Part shown: piece after piece, positions 1 to 6,228 of the stretch
How positions within the stretch are numbered: position 1 is the stretch's first letter
Layout: each line of letters begins with the position of its first letter
Assembly (NCBI GenBank): GCA_015258785.1
Contig: JABZHP010000031.1
Coordinates: 1 to 13,154 of the forward strand
Source: Atopobium sp.
Lineage (GTDB): Bacteria; Actinomycetota; Coriobacteriia; Coriobacteriales; Atopobiaceae
DNA length: 13,154 nucleotides
Direction of reading: 5' to 3'
Notes under the pieces: model-generated
The model's input: the letters and a program-made list of their open reading frames with translations, nothing else
What the model was told of the DNA's origin: nothing
Databases searched by the model: none
Made by a program: the position numbers and the translations under genes

Positions 1-1
1 C

Positions 2-1435
2 CACAAAGGCGTAGACCTTGAGGAGCTCAAAGCAATCTTCCGCGCTCACGGCTTTACCATTCTTGGTGATGAGGAGCCTGCAGCAGCAGAAACCCCAGCT
101 GACGAGAAACCCGCAGAGGCAGAGGACGCACCTATTGCTCAGACCCCTGAGGAGCGCAAAGCTCTTATCACCCAGTACCTTGAGCGCCTCAATGACGGCG
201 AGGACATCGAGGCTGTTCGCGAGGACTTTACCCGTAACTTCAAGGACGTCTCTGGCTCAGAGATCTCTAACGCTGAACAGGAGCTCATTGCTGGCGGCGT
301 TCCTATGGAGAAGGTCCTGAAGCTCTGTGACGTTCATGCTGCTCTCTTTGAAGGCAAGGTTTCTTGCGCACCAACAGGTGCTGTTGAAGAGACCCCTGGC
401 CATCCTGTTTGGACCATGCGCCAAGAGAACGACCGCATTCTTGCCTTTATCCACGACCGTGTTGCTCCAGATGTTAAGCGTGCTCGTACGCTTACTGAGT
501 CTTCCAGCAACGAAGAGTGCGCTGGTGTTGCAGCAATTCTGAAGGCTGATATGGACGCCTTTGACGAGGTCTTTGTTCACTACAAGCGCAAGGAAGAGCT
601 GCTCTTCCCTCATCTTGAGCGCCACGATATCACTGGTCCTTCAAAGGTTATGTGGGGTAAGGACGATGAGGTAAGAAACGCTGTTAACGGTGCAGAGGCT
701 CTGCTTGAGACTGCGTACGGCCAGTATGATGCAGGCCTTATGGCAGCCGTTGCTGACTATCTGGATGAGGCTATTGAGGGTGCTGAGTCCATGGCATCCA
801 AGGAAGAAAACGTCCTCATTCCACTTTCCCTTGAGCACCTAACTGCTACTCAGTGGACCCAGATTGCCGCTGAGGAGAACGAATTTGGTCACGCATTTGG
901 CGTCAACCCTCCTTCATGGCACGCAGATCCTCTTGAGCTTGCAAACGACAAACTTAAAGAGATGGAAGCCGCAGCCGCTATGGACGAGAATAACGCTGAA
1001 GCAGAAGAGGAAGCAATTTCTGCTGACGGTAAGGTTAAGCTCTCTACCGGTGAGTTCACCATTCCGCAGCTTGAGGCTGTCTTTGCAACTATTCCGCTCG
1101 ACATTACCTTTGTTGACGCTGATGACAAGACACGTTACTTCAGCCACGGCGACACCCGTGCTTTCCCTCGTCCTAAGAGCTGCCTTGGCCGTGACGTATA
1201 TGACTGCCATCCACCAAAGAGCCAAGAGGCTGTTCGTCGCATCCTCACCGAGTTCAGGAGCGGTCGTAGCGACTCCTCCGAGTTCTGGTTTGAGGTCAGA
1301 GATAAGTTCCTCTATGTCCGTTACTTTGCTGTTCGCGATGAAGAGGGTAACTACCTGGGCGCTCTTGAGACCACGCAGGACATCGGACCAATCCGTGCTC
1401 TTGAGGGAGAGAACCGCAGAGGTTCTGACAGCTAA
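2..1435 (+). CDS. DUF438 / hemerythrin-like (HHE) / PAS domain protein, 5'-truncated by window edge
   Basis: The frame is open from base 2 to a TAA at 1433-1435, so 477 residues are visible and the true start lies outside the window. In visible numbering, residues 1-22 look like the end of a DUF1858-type domain. An acidic Ala/Glu/Pro linker (23-50) follows, then a DUF438 helical region (about 51-118, ending in LCDVHAALFEG). A hemerythrin-like bundle spans about 133-300; His134 (GHPV), His193 with the Glu pair of KRKEELLF, His204, Glu268-269 and His297 are candidate di-iron ligands. A second acidic linker leads to a PAS domain (about 346-465) carrying the family-typical GRDVYDCHPP segment. Related proteins are cytoplasmic and presumed to bind iron, or to sense oxygen, NO or redox state; no partner is known from this sequence. 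No output domain follows the PAS. An internal Met at 305 lies inside the DUF438 domain and is not the start. Domain calls are confident; the role is inference. Confidence 0.88.
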   Translation, partial: HKGVDLEELKAIFRAHGFTILGDEEPAAAETPADEKPAEAEDAPIAQTPEERKALITQYLERLNDGEDIEAVREDFTRNFKDVSGSEISNAEQELIAGGVPMEKVLKLCDVHAALFEGKVSCAPTGAVEETPGHPVWTMRQENDRILAFIHDRVAPDVKRARTLTESSSNEECAGVAAILKADMDAFDEVFVHYKRKEELLFPHLERHDITGPSKVMWGKDDEVRNAVNGAEALLETAYGQYDAGLMAAVADYLDEAIEGAESMASKEENVLIPLSLEHLTATQWTQIAAEENEFGHAFGVNPPSWHADPLELANDKLKEMEAAAAMDENNAEAEEEAISADGKVKLSTGEFTIPQLEAVFATIPLDITFVDADDKTRYFSHGDTRAFPRPKSCLGRDVYDCHPPKSQEAVRRILTEFRSGRSDSSEFWFEVRDKFLYVRYFAVRDEEGNYLGALETTQDIGPIRALEGENRRGSDS

Positions 1436-1524
1436 GATCTTGCGCACAAAACGACGCGTGTAAAAGGTGTAAGCAAAACGCACTCGCGAAGACTTTTTAG
1501 CTCTTAAAAATTTTGTACGAGTTG

Positions 1525-1560
1525 GTAGGCGATGTGTCCTTTTTAAGGCACATCGCCTAC
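1525..1560. terminator. Perfect 12-bp inverted repeat; possible terminator or leader hairpin
   Basis: GTAGGCGATGTG (1525-1536) is exactly complementary to CACATCGCCTAC (1549-1560). The loop sequence TCCTTTTTAAGG can add a small inner CCTT/AAGG stem. The hairpin lies between the DUF438 gene stop (1435) and the MFS start (1591), ending 18 nt before the MFS ribosome-binding site. No U-tract follows (next bases ACTATTTCTG), so it is not a classical intrinsic terminator. It could end the upstream transcript weakly, act as a leader element of the transporter mRNA, or be a protein-binding palindrome. The repeat is certain; its function is open. Confidence 0.5.
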
Positions 1561-1578
1561 ACTATTTCTGGCCAAAAG

Positions 1579-1585
1579 AGAGGAG
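1579..1585 (+). promoter_or_regulatory. Ribosome-binding site deciding the MFS start (GTG at 1591)
   Basis: AGAGGAG lies 5 nt before an in-frame GTG at 1591-1593. The longest reading would start at a TTG at 1513, but that start has no Shine-Dalgarno sequence. It would also put the perfect inverted repeat inside the coding region and add 26 residues before the usual short MFS N-terminus. The GTG start is therefore preferred. Confidence 0.7.
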
Positions 1586-1590
1586 CCTCA

Positions 1591-2853
1591 GTGCTACAAC
1601 GTTTACTAGGCACTAAGTATGCATACGCCATCGTTGCAACTTGTATTGTCATCATGTTTTTGCCGTGCGCCATTATCCTTACGTGCTTTGGCATCTTTAT
1701 CACACCAGTTTCACAATATTTTGGCGTTCCCCGCGTTGCCTTCTCTGCGGTCTTCTCGGTACTCTGTATTGCCATGACGGTAGTTCTACCATTCATAGGC
1801 AAGTTCTATAAAACGCACGACACGCGCCTAGTGCTTTCTGCAAGCGTTATCATTTGCGCAATCTCATATGGAGCTATGTCAGCAGCTCAAGAAATGTGGC
1901 ATTTTTATCTCTGCGCAGTGGGACTTGGTATTGGCGTACCTGCACTCATGTTTTTATGCGTCCCCGCCCTCATTAACGATTGGTTTGACCAGCGCGTTGG
2001 CACTTTTATGGGTCTCTGCTTTGCATTTACCGGTATTGGCGGCACTGTCTTTAACCCCATCGGGTCTGTCATTATCTCCTCTGGCCCTGAAGGTTGGCGC
2101 ACTTGCTATCTGATTTTTGCCCTAGTTATGCTTGTAGGAACACTCCCCTTCACCCTTTTTGTGGTGCGCGAGAAACCCCAAGACCTTGGCCTTACACCTC
2201 TTACCTTCTCCTCTACTGACGAGAAAAACGTTGAGGTTGCAGAGACTTCTTCTACCGATATCTCCGCTGATAACGCAATGAAATATCCAGAGTTTTATAT
2301 GGTTGCTGCGTTTTACGCGCTCATTACCTTTAACCAGCAAATCTCTCAGTACTTCCCAAGCTATGCAGCAACCTTTGCAGAAACTGCTCCTGCCATTGCC
2401 GCTGCCACAGGCCTTCTTGCTGGAACAACTATGCTGGGTCAAGCAATTGGAAAAGTGCTTCTAGGTGCTTTAAGCGATATCTCCGTAAAGCTTGCTTGCT
2501 TTGTAGGAATTTTCTCGGGTATTGTTGGCTTACTTATGTTGGGGATTAAGCTTCCAGTATTGCCACTCTTGCTGGCAGGAACCTTCCTTTTTGGAATTGC
2601 CTACGCTCTTACAACGGTCGGATCGCCACTTTTGGTACGTGCGGTCTTTGGTAAAAAAGATTCCACTCTTATTTACTCAAGAATTGCAGGCGTAAGCAGC
2701 TTTGTCTCTGCGTGCGCGCTCATTATTTGGAGCCTAATTGTTGATGGCTCGGCCCACGGTTTCTTGGTGCTCTTTGGTATTGGCATTGTACTGATGAGCA
2801 GTTGTCTTGCGCTTGCGCTCACCGCACTTAAGCGCGCTGGCAAACGAGCATAA
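1591..2853 (+). CDS. MFS transporter, oxalate/formate-antiporter-like (substrate unknown)
   Basis: From GTG 1591 the product has 420 residues, usual for a 12-helix major facilitator. Hydrophobic segments alternate with short loops in two halves, joined by an acidic Ser/Thr-rich cytoplasmic loop (about residues 190-235, containing TDEKNVEVAETSS). Loop 2-3 has a degenerate MFS motif A (GKFYKTHDTR); the equivalent position of the second half reads GKVLLGALSDI. The phrases FGVPR, GLGIGVPAL and NDWFDQRVGTFMG resemble carriers annotated as OFA-type MFS permeases in gut and oral anaerobes. Such proteins move small anions or metabolites across the cytoplasmic membrane, but the substrate cannot be read from sequence and no enzyme gene beside it points to one. 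The gene stands alone behind a 155-bp gap, and its last 26 bp overlap the 3' end of the convergent gene. Family call is secure; subfamily is moderate. Confidence 0.87.
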   Translation: MLQRLLGTKYAYAIVATCIVIMFLPCAIILTCFGIFITPVSQYFGVPRVAFSAVFSVLCIAMTVVLPFIGKFYKTHDTRLVLSASVIICAISYGAMSAAQEMWHFYLCAVGLGIGVPALMFLCVPALINDWFDQRVGTFMGLCFAFTGIGGTVFNPIGSVIISSGPEGWRTCYLIFALVMLVGTLPFTLFVVREKPQDLGLTPLTFSSTDEKNVEVAETSSTDISADNAMKYPEFYMVAAFYALITFNQQISQYFPSYAATFAETAPAIAAATGLLAGTTMLGQAIGKVLLGALSDISVKLACFVGIFSGIVGLLMLGIKLPVLPLLLAGTFLFGIAYALTTVGSPLLVRAVFGKKDSTLIYSRIAGVSSFVSACALIIWSLIVDGSAHGFLVLFGIGIVLMSSCLALALTALKRAGKRA

Positions 2854-3583
2854 GGTTATCTGGCTCTCTTGGGTCTGCTTCTGGATCCAAAGGTACAACC
2901 TCTACCTGTTCAAACACTGTGCGAGCAGCATCTATGAGCTTCTCAAGCTGATGTGCGTCCTCTCCTACCTGTGCAGAAACTACATTTGTGAGATATCTTC
3001 CACCATGAGTAAGACAGTGTGCTACTTGGCTCATCCACTCAACAGTCATCATAGCTGCAGGTGAAACTTCTCCACTAAAGCAGTCGTTTAAGATAGCGTC
3101 GTAGCGCTTATTATCAGATGCTGATAAAGTCTTTATATGCTCAATTCCATCAGCTACCTGTACCTGAAGCCTACCATTACTCTCTCTAATAGCTTCATCC
3201 ACAAAGAAGTAGCTATGAGCTAGAGCTGCAATTTTAGGATCAATCTCCAGTGCGTCGCAAGAAACCTCTGGATAATGAGCTACTAAATAACGAGGATACG
3301 AGCAGCCGCCGGCACCCAGCATCAAAACTGAGCGAACGGGGCAGGCAGCTTCAAACAACAAGTCGTACAGCTCAAGATAAGGAAATATCAGCTGGTTCTT
3401 TCTAGAATCTATATAAGTTGCGCTCTCATAAGCGCCGCCCTGCCACAACACGCGTATGTCTCCACCTTCACCATCTGAAATAGGAAATACCAACGCAGGG
3501 CCATTCAGTGTCTGAGGTTCAACGTAAATTCCTGCACAAGTTAGGAGCTCCATATCATGAGCAGTAAGCTGTTTTTCTGACAT
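2828..3583 (-). CDS. Spermidine-synthase-like SAM-binding-fold protein
   Basis: 251 residues. ATG at 3583-3581 follows AGGAG at 6-nt spacing. The Rossmann methyltransferase core is clear: motif I VLMLGAGGCSYPRYL (86-100), the acidic residue after strand 2 in ALEIDP (112-116), VADGIEHI (143-150, with the usual adenine-contacting Asp) and YDAILNDCFSG (161-171). This order and the N-terminal beta-rich lead (about 1-80) fit the spermine/spermidine synthase superfamily. The glycine loop differs from the GGGDG form of true SpeE, and no speD, speA or other polyamine gene is near, so aminopropyl transfer is not supported. It may be a small-molecule methyltransferase or a non-polyamine homologue. It lies 73 bp downstream of the M18 peptidase on the same strand and may be co-transcribed, although a possible own promoter lies in the gap. 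It ends inside the convergent MFS gene. Fold is secure; activity is unknown. Confidence 0.83.
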   Translation of the reverse strand: MSEKQLTAHDMELLTCAGIYVEPQTLNGPALVFPISDGEGGDIRVLWQGGAYESATYIDSRKNQLIFPYLELYDLLFEAACPVRSVLMLGAGGCSYPRYLVAHYPEVSCDALEIDPKIAALAHSYFFVDEAIRESNGRLQVQVADGIEHIKTLSASDNKRYDAILNDCFSGEVSPAAMMTVEWMSQVAHCLTHGGRYLTNVVSAQVGEDAHQLEKLIDAARTVFEQVEVVPLDPEADPREPDNLMLVCQRA

Positions 3584-3622
3584 GGAGCTCCTTCAAGTAA
3601 TGTGTTGTATGCGATGTACGTA

Positions 3623-3652
3623 AGTATAGCTAGTACGCGGGGTTTCTCGCCA
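3623..3652 (-). promoter_or_regulatory. Possible promoter for the spermidine-synthase-like gene
   Basis: On the minus strand, TATACT (complement of 3623-3628) lies 18 bp after TGGCGA (complement of 3647-3652) in the 73-bp gap behind the M18 peptidase. The -10 is good and the -35 matches only half of TTGACA. It lies about 40 bp before the start codon. Read-through from the peptidase gene is an equally good explanation for expression. Confidence 0.3.
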
Positions 3653-3656
3653 GGTA

Positions 3657-5015
3657 CTACCTCAACTCAAACGAATCGGCATCGGTGATGCAGACGCAGG
3701 TGTCATAGAACGCCTTGAGAGCCTGGTACCCTAGAAGCGTGTCTTTGGTGCCCGCGGTCTCGTACACGGAGTGCATAGCAAGCTGTGGCAGACCCACGTC
3801 AACGGCATGCATACTGGCCTGAATGTTGGAGAGGTTGCCCAGAGTTGATCCACCTGGCATGTCGCTTCTATTAGCAAAGATCTGGTAAGGAATGTTTTGC
3901 TGCTTCCAAATTGCCTCGACAATGGCGCGGCTGAATGCATCTGTGCAGTACGACTGACGGGCTGCTTCCTTAATAACCATGCCGCCATTGAGATACGGTT
4001 TGTTGGCTGCATCATGCTTCTCGGGATAATTGGGGTGTACCGCATGCGCATTGTCGCAGCTTACCAGCAAAGATGCCGAGAGCGCTCGGTAGTAATCTTC
4101 CTGTGTAAAGCCAAGCGTGGCGTTTACGCGTTGCAAAGTGTCTTTAAGGAATGTGGACTGAGCGCCCTGCTTGGTGTTTGAACCAACTTCCTCGTTATCA
4201 AAGCAGGTATACACAGAGATGTCCTGCTCATTTGAAGATGCAAGGAAAGCCTTAAGCGCTACAAAGGCGCACTGAAGGTCATCCAGGTGACCAGCGGAAA
4301 CAAACTCCTTCTTAGCACCCCAAATGCGGCCACCCGTGTGATCAACTAAGAACAGATCGCGAGAAAGAATGTCTTCTTGAGACACGCCTGCTGCGTCAGC
4401 TACCAGGGCGTTAAAGGCGCCGAGATTAAGCTCTCCAGCGCTTAAGAGTGGCATCAGATCTTTAGCGCGGTTGAACTCTGGCGAGAGACCATTTTTGTGC
4501 TCAAGATGAATAGCCAAACTTGGAATCATGACAACGTCGTCTTCAATGTTGACCAGCCTGGACTCTACCTTGTTTCCTACCTTGACCAGCACACGACCGG
4601 CAATACCCAAAGGACGGTCAAACCACGTGTGATCAAGCATGCCGCCGTATGCCTCGGTGTTCAGACGAAGCGAGTTGCCCTCACCGGTAAGCTCTGGCTG
4701 AGCTTTTACCTTGTAGGTTGGAGAATCGCCATGGGCAACAGCAAGCTGGAAGTGATAAGGAGCATCAGCGCTTGAGATTTGGGGCTCACGGTACTTCTCG
4801 CCAACCTTCCAGGCAACAATTGAAGAATTATTGCGCGTGGTAAAGTAAGCGCCACCTGGCTGAACGTCCCAAGAAGAACCCTCGGATAGATAGGTAAAAC
4901 CGCTCTCTAGCAGGTACTCTTTGATGGTTTGTGTGGTATGAAACATAGAAGGGCTCTGCTTAATAAAAGCAAGGAGCTCCTCAGAAAGAGCAAGTGACTC
5001 ATTCAAATCAGACAT
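3657..5015 (-). CDS. M18 family aminopeptidase (aspartyl-aminopeptidase type)
   Basis: 452 residues, a normal length for peptidase family M18. These are cytosolic di-zinc exopeptidases that remove N-terminal residues (often Asp or Glu) from peptides. The metal-site motifs appear in order: AHGDSPTYKVK (His95, Asp97), GHLDDLQ (Asp245), CFDNEEVGS (Glu275/276), SCDNAHAVHPNYPEKHD (Asp321) and DVGLPQLAMHS (His415). RSDMPGGSTLGN (383-394) is the usual substrate-loop block. The first motif has Gly where HTDSP is common, a conservative oddity. ATG at 5015-5013 is preceded by GAAAGG about 8 nt upstream, and no signal peptide is seen, matching a cytosolic role in peptide turnover. The gene diverges from the exonuclease-like gene across 153 bp and is followed on the same strand by the spermidine-synthase-like gene. 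Family is secure; substrate preference is inferred. Confidence 0.93.
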   Translation of the reverse strand: MSDLNESLALSEELLAFIKQSPSMFHTTQTIKEYLLESGFTYLSEGSSWDVQPGGAYFTTRNNSSIVAWKVGEKYREPQISSADAPYHFQLAVAHGDSPTYKVKAQPELTGEGNSLRLNTEAYGGMLDHTWFDRPLGIAGRVLVKVGNKVESRLVNIEDDVVMIPSLAIHLEHKNGLSPEFNRAKDLMPLLSAGELNLGAFNALVADAAGVSQEDILSRDLFLVDHTGGRIWGAKKEFVSAGHLDDLQCAFVALKAFLASSNEQDISVYTCFDNEEVGSNTKQGAQSTFLKDTLQRVNATLGFTQEDYYRALSASLLVSCDNAHAVHPNYPEKHDAANKPYLNGGMVIKEAARQSYCTDAFSRAIVEAIWKQQNIPYQIFANRSDMPGGSTLGNLSNIQASMHAVDVGLPQLAMHSVYETAGTKDTLLGYQALKAFYDTCVCITDADSFELR

Positions 5016-5168
5016 GCGTAAAACCTTTCATAGAACTGTGTTGCACTCAACAGCCTAGCACGCATTTTTAGTGAGGCGCGCACTTTCTAGAAAATGACGC
5101 AAAGAATACGCGCTTCAGGGTAGATACTTATATGTTGAACTAATTCTCACCCACCAAAGCGAGAGTGT
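5016..5168. other. Divergent intergenic spacer
   Basis: These 153 bp must hold the start signals for the M18 peptidase (leftward) and the exonuclease-like gene (rightward). I see no well-spaced -35/-10 pair in either direction. AT-rich stretches at 5121-5137 (containing TAGATA and TATATG) could serve as a rightward -10 without a clear -35. A 10-bp palindrome, TTTCTAGAAA (5084-5093), lies near the middle and could be an operator or chance. Confidence 0.4.
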
Positions 5169-6137
5169 ATGGATATCAATCAAGCTATTGAGCACGCTAA
5201 TGCGTTTGTCATACCTGGTCTTCTTGTTGATGATCAATCCATCATCGGCGAGGTCAACAAAAACTGTGATGCCATTAAAACGCTGCTTGATGCCTGGAAG
5301 GAAGCGCCACTTGGCCAAGAGCCTGTAGAGTTTTCTGTCATTCAGCAGCTTGCGGATAGAACGCGCTCACTCTGCGATACCTACGGCGTGGAGAGACTCA
5401 GAAACCATCGAGGCGTTGGACTTTCTCGCGGTCTTTCAAACGACGATCTTGCGGCTGCTGTTGCAAAGATGCAGCGACGTCGTCCTAAGGCTGTCTTTAA
5501 AACCGCAGGCCCCCTTCTTAACGACTTGCAAATTGCGTATGTCGAGAAGAGCGTTTCTGGCACGGTGCTGGGCATTGATATTGAGACTACGTCACGCTTC
5601 CCTGAGCTGGGCTACATTGTTAACGTAGGTTTTGAGTTCTGGAATCTTGGTCGTAATACCGTTCCGGTAGAGCCTCACACCGCTTACTTTGGCATCCCAG
5701 AGATGTACAAAGAAAAAGGTGTCCCCCTTTCCGATATTCACCAAATTACCTGGAAAGATGTTGAGGGCAAGAAATCATTTAGAGACGATAAAAAAGCCCA
5801 AGAAGCCCTGCTGGCAACTATGAAAAAGATTCCTTTTATGGCGCATAACGCTGCCTTTGAAGATTCTTGGTTCATGTTCAACATTGACGGTTACGCAGAA
5901 GCCAGAAAAGCGGGCAAGATTATTGTTATTGACTCCCGAGATATCTGCCGTCGCTTGGACCCAGAGATTAGGTCTCTTCCGCGAGAGTCTTCCCCTGCCG
6001 CGCTTGAGAACTGGGCACGTCGTAGGCATACGCTTGCAGCAGACGAGAAGGAACGTCACCTGGGACTTGAAGACGTAGACCTTATGATTCGTACCGTTCA
6101 AGCAGAGTTTGCAGACCACAATATGTTTGAAGACTAG
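5169..6137 (+). CDS. DEDDh-type 3'-5' exonuclease-like protein with N-terminal extension
   Basis: 322 residues. The C-terminal two thirds carry the motifs of the RNase T/DnaQ-type exonuclease superfamily. ExoI is LGIDIETTSR (Asp137, Glu139). ExoII is MAHNAAFEDSWF (226-235), where the usual Asp is Glu231 or is shifted to Asp232. ExoIII is HLGLED (His297, Asp302), the H-x4-D form that defines the DEDDh branch. Enzymes of this kind remove nucleotides from 3' ends of DNA or RNA in proofreading, repair or RNA turnover; which applies here is unknown. Residues 1-125 are mostly helical and charged, contain an Arg-rich stretch (QRRRPK, 102-107), and match no domain I recognise. The ATG at 5169 has only a weak purine-rich lead (AGCGAGAG), but no better start is seen. 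It stands between a divergent peptidase and gltX, 91 bp upstream of the latter. Superfamily moderately secure; activity not proven because of motif II. Confidence 0.78.
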   Translation: MDINQAIEHANAFVIPGLLVDDQSIIGEVNKNCDAIKTLLDAWKEAPLGQEPVEFSVIQQLADRTRSLCDTYGVERLRNHRGVGLSRGLSNDDLAAAVAKMQRRRPKAVFKTAGPLLNDLQIAYVEKSVSGTVLGIDIETTSRFPELGYIVNVGFEFWNLGRNTVPVEPHTAYFGIPEMYKEKGVPLSDIHQITWKDVEGKKSFRDDKKAQEALLATMKKIPFMAHNAAFEDSWFMFNIDGYAEARKAGKIIVIDSRDICRRLDPEIRSLPRESSPAALENWARRRHTLAADEKERHLGLEDVDLMIRTVQAEFADHNMFED

Positions 6138-6143
6138 GCAACG

Positions 6144-6174
6144 TTGTCGGTTACCTGTGTTCAAGCGTTATACT
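6144..6174 (+). promoter_or_regulatory. Possible gltX promoter
   Basis: TATACT (6169-6174) is a good -10, 54 bp before the gltX start. The best -35, TTGTCG (6144-6149), is 19 bp away, longer than ideal. It falls in the 91-bp gap after the exonuclease-like gene, in which no terminator is visible, so read-through is also possible. Confidence 0.4.
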
Positions 6175-6217
6175 AAAGAGTGCACAAACTAGATTTTCTC
6201 GCTAGAAAATAACTGCC

Positions 6218-6226
6218 AAGGAGGAG
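6218..6226 (+). promoter_or_regulatory. Strong Shine-Dalgarno supporting the TTG start of gltX
   Basis: AAGGAGGAG is a near-perfect ribosome-binding site ending just before the TTG at 6229; the core AGGAGG lies 4 nt away. It supports a rare TTG start. The resulting N-terminus, VRVRFAPSPTGKLHIGGART from residue 6, is the standard GluRS beginning. A small 7-bp hairpin (ATTTTCT 6193-6199, AGAAAAT 6204-6210) lies just upstream and could modestly affect access. Confidence 0.75.
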
Positions 6227-6228
6227 TT

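Noticed and set aside
864..1463. 199-codon plus-strand frame inside the DUF438/HHE/PAS gene
   Set aside because: A +1 shadow of the real gene; Leu/Arg/Ser-rich, with no family features.
1513..1590. Upstream TTG start for the MFS gene
   Set aside because: No Shine-Dalgarno, would code through the perfect inverted repeat, and a good ribosome-binding site precedes the in-frame GTG at 1591.
5084..5093. 10-bp palindrome TTTCTAGAAA as an operator in the divergent spacer
   Set aside because: AT-rich and short; similar strings occur elsewhere in the window, including coding DNA. Not enough to call a site.
6138..6228. T-box riboswitch ahead of gltX
   Set aside because: The gap is only 91 bp and lacks the conserved T-box antiterminator sequence and a terminator, so there is no room for the element.
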